Source: Clostridium gelidum (lineage in GTDB: Bacteria; Bacillota; Clostridia; Clostridiales; Clostridiaceae). Taken from it: 64,000 nucleotides of DNA. Below the pieces are notes generated by a model that made no database searches, was not told the DNA's origin, and saw only the letters and a program-made list of their open reading frames with translations. Positions 1-8,359 of the stretch are shown here, piece by piece. The number at the start of each line of letters is the position of its first letter. Positions within the stretch are counted from its first letter, which is position 1. The DNA lies in contig NZ_AP024849.1 of the NCBI RefSeq assembly GCF_019977655.1, positions 5,613,001 to 5,677,000 on the forward strand, given 5' to 3'. Position numbers and translations under genes: made by a program.

Positions 1-66
1 TCCTACATAAGCTGCAACATCTACAATTGTAATATTTTTTTGTTTATCCACAGAACTTTTCAGCAT
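1..66 (-). CDS. LacI-family transcriptional regulator, N-terminus only (runs off the window)
   Basis: Only the first 22 codons are inside the window. The reading frame starts with ATG at 66 behind a GGAGG at about 73-77 and encodes a lysine-rich leader, then ITIVDVAAYVG. That matches the first helix of the LacI/GalR helix-turn-helix, which usually reads TIxDVAxxAGVS. It lies 191 bp downstream of kdgK in the same orientation, so it is the likely local repressor of the sugar-acid operon, whose promoter carries a LacI-type operator. The effector cannot be judged because the ligand domain is outside the window. Confidence 0.75.
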   Translation of the reverse strand, partial: MLKSSVDKQKNITIVDVAAYVG

Positions 67-150
67 AATTTATTCCTCCATTCAGTACTTATTATCAATC
101 ATATATACTAAATATTCAATAATTTATACTATATTATTTTTTATGTCATC

Positions 151-183
151 TTTAAATAGGCTCACTAAGTAAGCCTATTTAAA
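151..183 (-). terminator. Hairpin after kdgK, probable operon end
   Basis: Perfect 12-bp inverted repeat (TTTAAATAGGCT / AGCCTATTTAAA) with a 9-nt loop, about 75 bp past the kdgK stop. It has no clean U-tract on the minus strand, so termination is inferred from position and stem strength. Confidence 0.45.
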
Positions 184-257
184 CTGCATTAATTAATAAT
201 GCATCTACCTGTAATTATAGATAAACAAATAATATTCTTAGTACTAACTGTCAGCTA

Positions 258-1211
258 CTATTTTACATAGCTTAATGATTTTTTCAAATAACTATCTAAT
301 TCTTTTCTGGTAGGTAGTCCTTCATTATCACTAACAAAAGTTACTTGAATCGCTCCAATAGCATTGGCTCTTACAACAGAATCCCGAATTGTTAAATCTT
401 CTAATTTCCCACTAATAACACCAACTGCAAATCCATCTCCAGCACCTACAGTATCAACTACCGTCTCTACTTTAAATCCTGATTGAATAAAGCTATTCTC
501 GCCTTCCCTAACATAGGCACCTTGTCCGCCAAGCTTCACAATAACATTCTTTACCCCTAGCTTTTGATAGAAATCTGCAATTTTTTCTGGATCTTCACTT
601 CCCATTAATATTAATCCCTCGCTTGTTCCTGGTAATACCATATCACTTTTTGAAGCCAACTCATTAATTACTTCTATCATTACTTCTTGACTTTCCCATA
701 ATGCAGGGCGTAAATTAGGATCAAAGGTTACATAAATACCATTTTCTTTTGCACGTTCTATTAATCTATATGTAGCTTCTCTACAACTTATAGATAATGC
801 TGGTGGTATACCTGTTACATGGACAAGTTTAACTCCATTAAAATCAATTTTATCAATATCTTCTGCACTCATATATGAAAATGCTGATCCTTTTCGATAA
901 TAAGCTGTTACTGGATCTCCATGAGCAACTTTACTCTTTAGCATAAGTGCCGTTTTATATGTCTTATGAAATTCAATAAATTCTGTGCCAATTCCTTCTC
1001 TATCTAAAAATTTCTTTACATATTGTCCCATAGGTTCATTTCCAAGTTTTGTTACATAAGAAACCTTATGACCGAGTCTCGTAAGTCCTGTGCATACATT
1101 AACTTCAGCACCTGCTAAAGATTTACTAAATTTTTCTACTTCATCAAGATTTCCTTCAACTTCTGCTGTAAACATAGCCATAGGTTCTCCGAATAATATA
1201 ACTTCATTCAT
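258..1211 (-). CDS. kdgK: 2-keto-3-deoxygluconate kinase (PfkB family)
   Basis: A 317-residue ribokinase/PfkB-family sugar kinase. The C-terminal signature DTVGAGDGFAVG near residue 255 holds the catalytic Asp and anion hole. The N-terminal GEPMAMF and the GAEVNVCTGLTRLG segment are typical of KDG kinases. The expected reaction is ATP-dependent phosphorylation of 2-keto-3-deoxygluconate to KDPG, which the eda product of the same operon would split to pyruvate and glyceraldehyde-3-phosphate. The gene starts 1 nt after the stop of the HExxH gene, with its AAGGAGG site inside that gene, implying translational coupling. KDG specificity is inferred from the pairing with eda; another keto-deoxy sugar acid is possible. 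Confidence 0.85.
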   Translation of the reverse strand: MNEVILFGEPMAMFTAEVEGNLDEVEKFSKSLAGAEVNVCTGLTRLGHKVSYVTKLGNEPMGQYVKKFLDREGIGTEFIEFHKTYKTALMLKSKVAHGDPVTAYYRKGSAFSYMSAEDIDKIDFNGVKLVHVTGIPPALSISCREATYRLIERAKENGIYVTFDPNLRPALWESQEVMIEVINELASKSDMVLPGTSEGLILMGSEDPEKIADFYQKLGVKNVIVKLGGQGAYVREGENSFIQSGFKVETVVDTVGAGDGFAVGVISGKLEDLTIRDSVVRANAIGAIQVTFVSDNEGLPTRKELDSYLKKSLSYVK

Positions 1212-1212
1212 T

Positions 1213-1869
1213 TTAGATTCCTCCTTTAATTTCTTTTACTTCATCTAATAACTCGTCTGCTTTCTTTGTATCATGAGGATATAACATAATTATATCAAAG
1301 ACATATGGGTTGTAAGACAAAGATAGCATCTCTTTTGCAAATGCCATGGCAGCAATTTCACCAAGAGCTATTAATTTAGATTTATATTCAAAAAATCCTA
1401 TCTTCCACAACTTAATAGTTTCTGTTTTTGTATATATATTTTGTTCATTGCCTTCAATATGATGAAACATTTCATGTAAAAGTAGCATATTCTCAATGTC
1501 CACATTATCTAAACTTTTTTCAAGTTGATTTTCTTTTATAAATTGTTCAACTAGTATCATATTTTTCGTAAACAATGTCACTTTATTAGGGCTATTATAA
1601 CAAGCAAACATAATATAATTATCTGTACCATTTGAATCTTTGTGTGTAATTTTCAAATTCATCTTTTCAACTATCTGTTTTACTGAAAAATTATGAAATC
1701 TTTTTTTAAGTTTTAATGCTTGCTCTTTTCCACATAAATTCGCTTTTTCGATCATTTCCTGTCTTAATTCATAACTAATTTTATTCTTAATGGGGTCTCT
1801 GCTAAAAGCATATTGACCCCATTCTTCGTCACTCATATTAACAAGAAAATCTATTTTTTCACTAATCAT
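1213..1869 (-). CDS. Small HExxH protein of unknown function in the sugar-acid operon
   Basis: A 218-residue soluble protein that I do not recognise as a named family. Near residue 130 it has LLLHEMFHHIEG, an HExxH zinc-peptidase motif with an extra His. About 35 residues later comes LGEIAAMAFAKEM, whose Glu could be the third zinc ligand as in ImmA/IrrE-like gluzincins. There is no signal peptide or membrane segment. Its ATG overlaps the stop of the hydantoinase-like gene (ATGA), and its stop is 1 nt before kdgK, so it is embedded in a catabolic operon. It could be a protease, or a metal-binding protein that lost peptidase activity. Confidence 0.6.
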   Translation of the reverse strand: MISEKIDFLVNMSDEEWGQYAFSRDPIKNKISYELRQEMIEKANLCGKEQALKLKKRFHNFSVKQIVEKMNLKITHKDSNGTDNYIMFACYNSPNKVTLFTKNMILVEQFIKENQLEKSLDNVDIENMLLLHEMFHHIEGNEQNIYTKTETIKLWKIGFFEYKSKLIALGEIAAMAFAKEMLSLSYNPYVFDIIMLYPHDTKKADELLDEVKEIKGGI

Positions 1870-3995
1870 ATATCGTTTTTAGCTCCAATAATAATTATTT
1901 CTTCTTCTGGTTCCATACTAGATAACTCTGTATCTACTACCATGTATAATTGATCCAAATCCATCATTCCTGCATAATCAAGCACTTTTCCACCTATACA
2001 AAGATATACATCTGGTGTTAATCTAATATCATTTTTATATACAGATAAATTTTCCCACATTTCTGCTATTATTTCCTCGGCTTCTGCTACAGTACATTTT
2101 GTAGCTTCTCCATCTCCACGTTGAACTTTAATAAATCCTTTTTTATCTACAATTCTAATTTGATTTGAATCATCTTTCTTTTTAGTAGTAAATACATAAA
2201 ATACATTACTTTTAGTAACAAGATTAGCATCCTCTACACAAACTCCCATTGATTTTGCAGCTAATTCTTTTGCATCATCTTCACTACATGCTTTTAATAA
2301 ATCAGTTGTTTGAACTTCTGAAGAACCTAACGCAATTGCTGTTACTCTTGACGTTTGTGAATCAATTTCCAATTGAACTTCTACTGAATCAGGAATTGCA
2401 CCATTTGCAATAGCCATATTTGCTGCTTCTTTTTTAATATCAGCAATATCCTTCTTAGATGGTGATGGTATAACACGTTCAACAACATCACGAATCATCG
2501 CTAGTGCAACACCTATAGATGAAATAACTTCAGCATTTTCAGGTATACTATAATCTAATTCCATGAATTTAGCTGTATATGGTATTAATGCTGCTGCACC
2601 TCCACCTACACCTACAAATGACATTTGATCCCTTTCTAACTTATATTTTTCTGCTAATTCTTCAATACATGGTTTAATCTTTTCATAGGATTTTTGTAAA
2701 ATTTGTTTACAAACTTCCTCAACACTAATATTCATATATTTTGCTAAAGGTTCAATAGCCTTACGTGCTGCTTCTGGATTACCATATGAATAATCCGCAG
2801 GTGTTACATATCCTAAAACATTGGCTGCACAACTATTTGTAATTGTAATCTTCTTACCATTCTTAAGTTTAATACAAACATAATCTGATGGATCTCCTTC
2901 TTTGGGAGAGAAAAACTCAACCTCTGGATCTTCAATCTCTTCAATAGGTGTATATACTGCATAAGACATTCCTGCAATATGAGCACTTCTTGGTCCTACA
3001 TCAACAACTCCATCTTTAGAAGCACGAACCATGCTACCTCCGGCAACTCCTAATACACGAACATCTAATGAATTAATATAGGTAGGATGACCTCCAACAA
3101 TTGAATAATCAACTGCAGGTCTACCATTTTTAATTACTCCTATATTTGTACTTGTTCCTCCAACTTCAAAATAAATACCATTTGAAGCTCTTAAATACAT
3201 AAGTGCACCAACAACACTGGCTGCTGGACCAGAAAGCATAGTTAATACTGGACGTTTTTTCATTTCACTAATGTCCATAACACCACCATCGCCACGCATG
3301 ATCATTAATGGTACTTTGATTCCGGCTTTACGTACACTACTTTCAGTACTGTCTGCTGTTTCTAACATCTTAGGAAGAATACTTGCATTAATGGCTGCAG
3401 TTCTTGTTCTTCTAGTAAGCCCATATAGCTTACTAATTTCAGATGCTACAGATACAGGAATACCTTGTTTTTCTGCAATCTTTTTAACCTCTTCTTCTTC
3501 AGTTAAATCATCTACCCCAAAGGCTTTAGATGCCACAAGGACATTTGCCCCTTTTTGCTTTAATTCATTAATTGCTGCTTCTACATTTTTATCATTAACA
3601 TCTTTTTGTTTTAAATAAGTATGATGGACTTTAATAATTCTTCCTGTTCCCAAATCAATATCATCAATTTTACTTTGCCTTTTAGCAAGGAATCCGCCAA
3701 GTCCACCTTTTCCCATTCCAATAATTCCAACATCAGCAACATCCCCCTCTAAAAGAGCATTTGTAGCTTGTGTTGTACTATGTGCAATAAATATAACATC
3801 CTCTGGGTTGATATTATTTGCTGTTAAACATAGTTTAAATGCTTCAATAACACCAGTAGCAACGCCCATTTCATCATCATGCGTTGTCATTACTGATCCT
3901 TTACCTATAATTTCATGCGTTTCATTATCTATTGCAACTGCTTTAGTATGGGTTCCACCTACATCTATTCCCACACGTATTGCTTTTTTAGTCAT
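1866..3995 (-). CDS. Hydantoinase/oxoprolinase family protein (HyuA-like ATPase)
   Basis: A 709-residue ASKHA-fold protein. The N-terminal phosphate loop GIDVGGTHTKAVAID (residues 9-23), a Hydantoinase_A_N-like region to about 180, the central MRGDGGVMD and LSGPAASVVGA motifs, and the VGVGGGAAALIPY segment are typical of the HyuA / 5-oxoprolinase alpha family. These proteins couple ATP hydrolysis to ring opening of cyclic amides or to carboxylation. About 120 C-terminal residues lie beyond the usual core. The usual partner HyuB is absent; neighbours are a permease, KDPG aldolase and KDG kinase. The substrate is therefore unknown, perhaps a lactam or lactone-like sugar derivative (inference). 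GGAGG lies 7 nt before the ATG. Confidence 0.8.
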   Translation of the reverse strand: MTKKAIRVGIDVGGTHTKAVAIDNETHEIIGKGSVMTTHDDEMGVATGVIEAFKLCLTANNINPEDVIFIAHSTTQATNALLEGDVADVGIIGMGKGGLGGFLAKRQSKIDDIDLGTGRIIKVHHTYLKQKDVNDKNVEAAINELKQKGANVLVASKAFGVDDLTEEEEVKKIAEKQGIPVSVASEISKLYGLTRRTRTAAINASILPKMLETADSTESSVRKAGIKVPLMIMRGDGGVMDISEMKKRPVLTMLSGPAASVVGALMYLRASNGIYFEVGGTSTNIGVIKNGRPAVDYSIVGGHPTYINSLDVRVLGVAGGSMVRASKDGVVDVGPRSAHIAGMSYAVYTPIEEIEDPEVEFFSPKEGDPSDYVCIKLKNGKKITITNSCAANVLGYVTPADYSYGNPEAARKAIEPLAKYMNISVEEVCKQILQKSYEKIKPCIEELAEKYKLERDQMSFVGVGGGAAALIPYTAKFMELDYSIPENAEVISSIGVALAMIRDVVERVIPSPSKKDIADIKKEAANMAIANGAIPDSVEVQLEIDSQTSRVTAIALGSSEVQTTDLLKACSEDDAKELAAKSMGVCVEDANLVTKSNVFYVFTTKKKDDSNQIRIVDKKGFIKVQRGDGEATKCTVAEAEEIIAEMWENLSVYKNDIRLTPDVYLCIGGKVLDYAGMMDLDQLYMVVDTELSSMEPEEEIIIIGAKNDI

Positions 3996-4033
3996 ATTTA
4001 TTCCTCCATTTCATGTTAATATACATCTATTTA

Positions 4034-4075
4034 TCAAGTGGTTGCTCCTAATAAAAGGAACAACCTAAGTTTTTT
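4034..4075 (-). other. Intra-operon hairpin between permease and HyuA-like genes
   Basis: GGTTGCTCCT / AGGAACAACC inverted repeat (one mismatch, short A-rich loop) in the 80-bp gap. The T-run is on the plus-strand side only, so on the transcribed strand this is more likely an mRNA-stabilising or processing hairpin than a terminator. Confidence 0.4.
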
Positions 4076-5365
4076 TTACATTCCAAACATAAAATATGCT
4101 ATTGCAGTATTAACTGCACATATTATCCAACCCCATAGTACTCCTGAACGTAAGAAGTCTTTTGTTGTAGATTTTGAGTAATTGATTGCCCATAGATTCC
4201 AAGATTGTGTTGGACAACAAGATATATTCATTGTAATTGTTGGTATATACATAAGTGGGAATAATAAAGCTACTGAGAAAATTCCCATACCATTTAAAAT
4301 TCCTAAAGTTGCTGCTCCTGCACCGAATACAGTTAATGGTCCACGGAATAATCCAAATGGCGCAATGACTATAAATAAGATACATAAAAGTAATGGACTA
4401 TTTGGCATAATTCCGCCTAATATGCTTTGGAAGAATACTGCATCAAAACCTGCTACTTTATTAAACATTGGTAATATGAATAAGAATCCAAGTAATGCTG
4501 CAACGTCTACAACACCATCATAGAATGTCTTAGAAATAATCTTTTCACAATCTTTATAAGATTTAATTTTTCCACAAACAAATAATGCAAAGAATGCGGA
4601 AACAATAAATGCTGGAATTGGTTGCCACTTAAATACAATAGCAAGGACAACAGGAAGTATTGGTGTAATTAATGCAATTCCTGGAACTTCATCACTAGTG
4701 GAAGTTTTACCTGCTGTTGCTGCCCAAGCATGACTTACTGATGACTTACGAAGTCTTACAGCTAACATGATAATAACAATAAGTATTTGCATTGCCATTG
4801 CTGTAAATCCAAATTTCAAATAATTACCATCATATGAGAATCCTTCGAAAATACCTTGCATTTGTTTGAAAAGAACTATATTTACATACATTCCTGATCC
4901 TACTGACATAAGGTAAGATGAAACTGCTAAAGGCTTTGGTACACCAAGTGATAATAATATTGGTAATACGATAACACCAATAGCAACAACTGCTCCTGCT
5001 CCAAAAGTACTAGTAAAAATTAGTCCAGTAACAATTGATATTAAAATTGTTGTAACTAATGGTTTATCTCCGCCTAGTTCAACAGCTAAACGAATAATTT
5101 TTGCAGCCACTCCTGTTTTAACAAGTACTTGCCCAAACCAACTACCGAATATAACTACAACTGCGGTTGCACCCCAACTTTCAGGTCCACCTTGGAAAAT
5201 TTTTGTTTGTGCATCTGCCCAAGTAATTTGCCCACCTATCATCCCGAGTGTAGTCCAAATAATTGCCATAGCTAAGAAACCTATCATCATGTTTCCGCCC
5301 TTAACAGCATAAATAATAAAACCAATAAAAGTTAATAATAAGATAATACCAAGAATTATGTTCAT
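4076..5365 (-). CDS. Ion-transporter-superfamily permease (GntP/CitMHS-like), substrate unknown
   Basis: A 429-residue polytopic inner-membrane protein with about 11-12 hydrophobic segments and repeated small-residue helices such as TSTFGAGAVVAIGVIVLPIL and PFGLFRGPLTVFGAGA. These resemble the re-entrant regions of the GntP/CitM ion-transporter superfamily. It probably imports an organic or sugar acid with H+ or Na+ for the operon. The longer reading frame begins at 5380, but the GGAGG lies inside its first codons and points to the ATG at 5365. It sits between the TIM-barrel isomerase and hydantoinase-like genes. Family placement is by overall pattern only. Confidence 0.7.
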   Translation of the reverse strand: MNIILGIILLLTFIGFIIYAVKGGNMMIGFLAMAIIWTTLGMIGGQITWADAQTKIFQGGPESWGATAVVVIFGSWFGQVLVKTGVAAKIIRLAVELGGDKPLVTTILISIVTGLIFTSTFGAGAVVAIGVIVLPILLSLGVPKPLAVSSYLMSVGSGMYVNIVLFKQMQGIFEGFSYDGNYLKFGFTAMAMQILIVIIMLAVRLRKSSVSHAWAATAGKTSTSDEVPGIALITPILPVVLAIVFKWQPIPAFIVSAFFALFVCGKIKSYKDCEKIISKTFYDGVVDVAALLGFLFILPMFNKVAGFDAVFFQSILGGIMPNSPLLLCILFIVIAPFGLFRGPLTVFGAGAATLGILNGMGIFSVALLFPLMYIPTITMNISCCPTQSWNLWAINYSKSTTKDFLRSGVLWGWIICAVNTAIAYFMFGM

Positions 5366-5460
5366 TATATTTTCCTCCATTCATTATTCTTTATTACAAG
5401 AAAGTAAATTTCAGTATTAATATTTTGTATTTTACCTTCTTACATACTTTTTAGTAAATT

Positions 5461-6198
5461 CTAATCTTGCAAAATTTTGTTTATCTCTAATTGTAATTTT
5501 TCTTTTGTTTCACATGGATATTCAATTGCTATAGGTAAACCCTTGGGCAATTTATCCAGTACCTTTTTCCACTCTATAACTCCTTCATTTAATAAAACAT
5601 TGTTTCTTTCTTTGCTAATATCTTTCAAATGAATATAAGTAACAAATTCATTTAATAACTCTGCATTTTCCAATGGGTCTTCATCTTGAAAAAACCAATT
5701 TCCAATATCAAAAGTAAAAGTTATGTTCCCTTTATGCTTTTTTACTTGGCATAGAAATTGGTTAATGCTTTGAACTTTACCATTTAAACTGGTTTGATCA
5801 TTTTCAACAGTCATTTTTACTTCATACTTTTTAGATAATTCATTTATTCTTTGAATATCCTCATTATTAACTTCTTTATATTGCCCAATATTTAATTTGA
5901 CATTGTGGCAATTCATTTCATAAGCTTCTTTAAAGTATTTTTCTATATCATGTGCTAATAATTTATTTTCTTTATAAACCCACTCAGGTACTGAGTAAAA
6001 AATATTCATATTATGCAATTTAGATTTTTCTTTAATAGTTGCAATTTCTTTTTCAAAATCTTTAATATACTCTCGTCGTATTTCTATATTATTAATCCCT
6101 AGTTCATGAACTGTATCCATCATTACACTTTGATCTAATCCTTTTTTAAGCTCATTAAGAAAGACAAGTGTATTTATCACTAATTGATTTTTTTCCAT
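5461..6198 (-). CDS. Sugar phosphate isomerase/epimerase-like TIM barrel protein
   Basis: A 245-residue cytosolic protein of the xylose-isomerase-like (AP endonuclease family 2) barrel type. Features include NNIEIRREYI, HNVKLNIGQY, the acidic FTFDIGNWFF metal-site strand, TYIHLKDIS and the C-terminal PIAIEYPCE. The Glu, Asp and His residues on these strands match the usual divalent-metal site of keto-sugar isomerases and epimerases such as IolE, Hyi and OtnI. It probably interconverts keto and aldo forms of the pathway intermediate before KdgK/Eda. GGAGGTGA precedes the ATG, and eda lies only 11 bp upstream. Confidence 0.7.
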   Translation of the reverse strand: MEKNQLVINTLVFLNELKKGLDQSVMMDTVHELGINNIEIRREYIKDFEKEIATIKEKSKLHNMNIFYSVPEWVYKENKLLAHDIEKYFKEAYEMNCHNVKLNIGQYKEVNNEDIQRINELSKKYEVKMTVENDQTSLNGKVQSINQFLCQVKKHKGNITFTFDIGNWFFQDEDPLENAELLNEFVTYIHLKDISKERNNVLLNEGVIEWKKVLDKLPKGLPIAIEYPCETKEKLQLEINKILQD

Positions 6199-6209
6199 AA
6201 TCTCACCTC

Positions 6210-6830
6210 CTATTTATTTGCATTTATTAATTTTTCACAACGTTCTTTTAATAAATCAAGATTTGATGAAGTGATACCTTTAGTTAAATATCCACCGAAA
6301 CCTGCAGCATAAGCGCCACTTTCAAACCAGTTCTTCACATTTGTATCATCAACACCACCGGTTGGCATTATTTCAATAAATGGCATTGGTGCTTGTATAT
6401 TTTTAATCATTTTTGGTGATAAGCAGTCTCCTGGAAATAACTTAACTACGTCGCTGCCTGCCATATAAGATTCATAGGCTTCTGTTGGTGTTGCTGCACC
6501 CATTGAACAAAAAATATCATGTTCTTTGCAGTAAGCTCCAACTTCTTTTATAATACACGGTGATACTATAAAGTCTGCACCATTAATTGCAGCAAGTTCT
6601 GCTTGTTTTTTAGTTAATACTGTTCCCGCTCCAATGAGAGCCTTTGGACATTCTTTTTTTAACTCACTAATTAATTTTTCTGCACCTTGTAAACTAAATG
6701 TAATTTCTAGAGATGTAATTCCTGATTCTACGAGCGTTTTGCATATCACTTTTGCTTCTGCTAAATCATTTCCTCTAATCACAGCAATTAATTTTCCTTT
6801 CATTAACTTTTTCACTTCTGCCTTATTCAT
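6210..6830 (-). CDS. eda: 2-keto-3-deoxy-6-phosphogluconate / 4-hydroxy-2-oxoglutarate aldolase
   Basis: A 206-residue class I aldolase, the normal length for Eda. The Schiff-base lysine is in GSDVVKLFPGD (about residue 130). The catalytic Glu is in SLEITFS (about residue 43), and the phosphate/keto-acid binding segments are IGAGTVLT and IMPTGGVD. It splits KDPG to pyruvate and glyceraldehyde-3-phosphate. It is the first gene after the cre/LacI-operator promoter, with AAGGAGAG 9 nt before the ATG. With kdgK at the far end of the operon it supports a 2-keto-3-deoxygluconate branch of sugar-acid catabolism. Confidence 0.92.
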   Translation of the reverse strand: MNKAEVKKLMKGKLIAVIRGNDLAEAKVICKTLVESGITSLEITFSLQGAEKLISELKKECPKALIGAGTVLTKKQAELAAINGADFIVSPCIIKEVGAYCKEHDIFCSMGAATPTEAYESYMAGSDVVKLFPGDCLSPKMIKNIQAPMPFIEIMPTGGVDDTNVKNWFESGAYAAGFGGYLTKGITSSNLDLLKERCEKLINANK

Positions 6831-6912
6831 GTATATTATCTCTCCTTTATCTATTTGTTAAATTTATATTTTCATAAAATTCCACTATATAAATTGTTAG
6901 TTTATCGTTTTA

Positions 6913-6926
6913 GTTAACCGGTTTCT
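6913..6926 (-). promoter_or_regulatory. LacI-type operator in the eda operon leader
   Basis: AGAAACCGGTTAAC on the minus strand, centred on CCGG with the perfect core AACCGGTT. This is typical of LacI/GalR-family operators and sits about 8-20 nt downstream of the predicted transcription start. The LacI-type gene at the operon end is the obvious candidate binder. Confidence 0.55.
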
Positions 6927-6940
6927 AAAACTATAATTTC

Positions 6941-6969
6941 ATGTTAACGCTTTCATTATTAAATGTCAA
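6941..6969 (-). promoter_or_regulatory. SigA promoter of the eda operon with overlapping cre box
   Basis: Minus strand TTGACA (6969-6964), 17-bp spacer, TAACAT (6946-6941). TGAAAGCGTTAACA (6955-6942) fits the catabolite-responsive-element consensus TGWAARCGNTWNCW at every position and covers the spacer and -10. Binding by CcpA here would block polymerase, so the operon should be repressed by preferred sugars. Confidence 0.7.
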
Positions 6970-7088
6970 GTACATGTTATAAAAGAAGTTGAATTTTTTC
7001 TTTACTTTTATATATATATATGTATTTTGTTCTAATATCTTCTAATTATCTAATTTTTCTTTATGCTCCTAATTTATATTTAATGAAC

Positions 7089-7147
7089 AAAAAAGGTGAT
7101 GTTTGTTTATCACTTCACTGGCAGTAATAAACAAGCATCACCTTTTA
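7089..7147 (-). terminator. Rho-independent terminator of the CPBP protease gene
   Basis: Long inverted repeat (AAAGGTGATG...TTTA / TAAA...CATCACCTTT, one mismatch, loop about 18 nt), followed on the minus strand by TTTTTT. It starts 22 bp past the stop. Confidence 0.75.
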
Positions 7148-7168
7148 AATTAATAATTCAAATATGCC

Positions 7169-8197
7169 CTACTTTATTATATTAGTTAAAATCATAAGTC
7201 CACCTACAAATATTACGTAAGAAGCTATATATGTTAACGCCCATGCTCCACTAAAAGAATACCTGACTTTCTCATAAGTTCTTAATATTCTATTATCTTC
7301 ATTTATTAATTCTATAAAATCTTTTCCATAATTTCTAATAAATAATATAAGTGCTAAAATTCCAACAAATAAATATGTAACGCCAAATATAGATTGTACT
7401 AATGGCATTTTTAGCAATGATATTCCTAGTGCTATAAAAGTTATTGAGTTATTGAATATGTGTGCTATTATTGATGGCACAATAGATTTGGACTTAATTG
7501 CAATAAATCCTAAAACAATTCCCATTATTACAGGATTAACAAATTGAACTAAATTTAAGTGAAACATAGAAAATAAAATTGAAGATACAATAATTGCAGT
7601 TAAATTACCGTACTTTTGCATGCTCCTTAGTATAAATCCTCTAAATATAATTTCTTCTAAAATAGGACCTATGAAACATGCATACATTAAAAATAATATT
7701 AAATATGTACCTTCAGTAGGAAAACTAAAATCTGGCTCTGGAATACTTATGCCGTAATGTTTAATTATTGTTGAATATGTCAAATAGATTATACTTGAAA
7801 TCATTCCCGTTCCTATACAAGAAATTGTCCCTAATAATATAAACCTTTTAGGTGACTTATTTCTGCTCAATATATCTTCTTTAAATTTTATCTTTGTAGT
7901 CTTCATTGCAATAATAATTGCTATAATGTCACCAATTACACAAGGAAGGTATCCTACTAAAAAATTATACTTATCTTTGGAAATTCCTAAAATAATATTT
8001 AGTTCATTATTAGTTGTTGTATCTATTCCTAGAATTCTCCCCTTAACTTTAATGAATAATATAATTATGAAACCTATGACATATGTTGATATTGCTAAAA
8101 TAAGAAGCATTCTAGCAAAATTTCCGCCAGTTCTCTTTATATCTTCTTTTAGTGATAATTTTCTATTTTCACTCTCTTGTTCAAAATCATTTATCAT
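7169..8197 (-). CDS. CPBP-family intramembrane metalloprotease
   Basis: A 342-residue multipass membrane protein with about 8 hydrophobic helices. The CPBP (CAAX protease/Abi) motifs are present: GPILEEIIFRGFIL (EExxxR), FSMFHLNLVQF and the late HIFNNS (HxxxN). These residues coordinate the metal in Rce1-type proteases. In bacteria such proteins process or protect against membrane peptides, or act in signalling; the substrate here is unknown. A longer frame begins at 8212, but AGGTGA lies within those codons and fits the ATG at 8197. It is monocistronic, with its own terminator. Confidence 0.85.
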   Translation of the reverse strand: MINDFEQESENRKLSLKEDIKRTGGNFARMLLILAISTYVIGFIIILFIKVKGRILGIDTTTNNELNIILGISKDKYNFLVGYLPCVIGDIIAIIIAMKTTKIKFKEDILSRNKSPKRFILLGTISCIGTGMISSIIYLTYSTIIKHYGISIPEPDFSFPTEGTYLILFLMYACFIGPILEEIIFRGFILRSMQKYGNLTAIIVSSILFSMFHLNLVQFVNPVIMGIVLGFIAIKSKSIVPSIIAHIFNNSITFIALGISLLKMPLVQSIFGVTYLFVGILALILFIRNYGKDFIELINEDNRILRTYEKVRYSFSGAWALTYIASYVIFVGGLMILTNIIK

Positions 8198-8216
8198 TTT
8201 TTCACCTGCCATCCTA

Positions 8217-8359
8217 TTAATTTACAATTTACAATGTACAATTAATGCCCTTTATGGGTAGTCTGTGACCAATTTAGGAGGATATTCCTTAGGAATATCT
8301 TTAATTTATATTTTTGAAAAGCCTTTGGCTTTTCTTCCTTAATTGTCAATTGTCAATTA
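8217..8359. repeat. Stop-abutting intergenic repeat with TTGACAAT / ACAATGTACAATT ends
   Basis: About 143 bp with inverted-repeat-like ends (TTACAATTTACAATGTACAATT on the left, split here as TTACAATTTACAATG and TACAATT; TTGTCAATTGTCAATTA on the right) and two internal palindromes, GATATTCC-TTA-GGAATATC and GAAAAGCC-TTT-GGCTTTTC. The right end begins in the TAA stop of the nitrilase-family gene. It is probably a miniature repeat; the internal hairpins may also end that transcript. Confidence 0.5.

Noticed and set aside
3271..3618. Long plus-strand frames opposite the HyuA-like gene
   Set aside because: They are antisense shadows of a well-supported coding sequence with conserved motifs.
8217..8359. 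Clusters of short TTGACAAT-type repeats as a CRISPR array
   Set aside because: Repeat units are under 12 bp with no regular spacers and no cas genes nearby.
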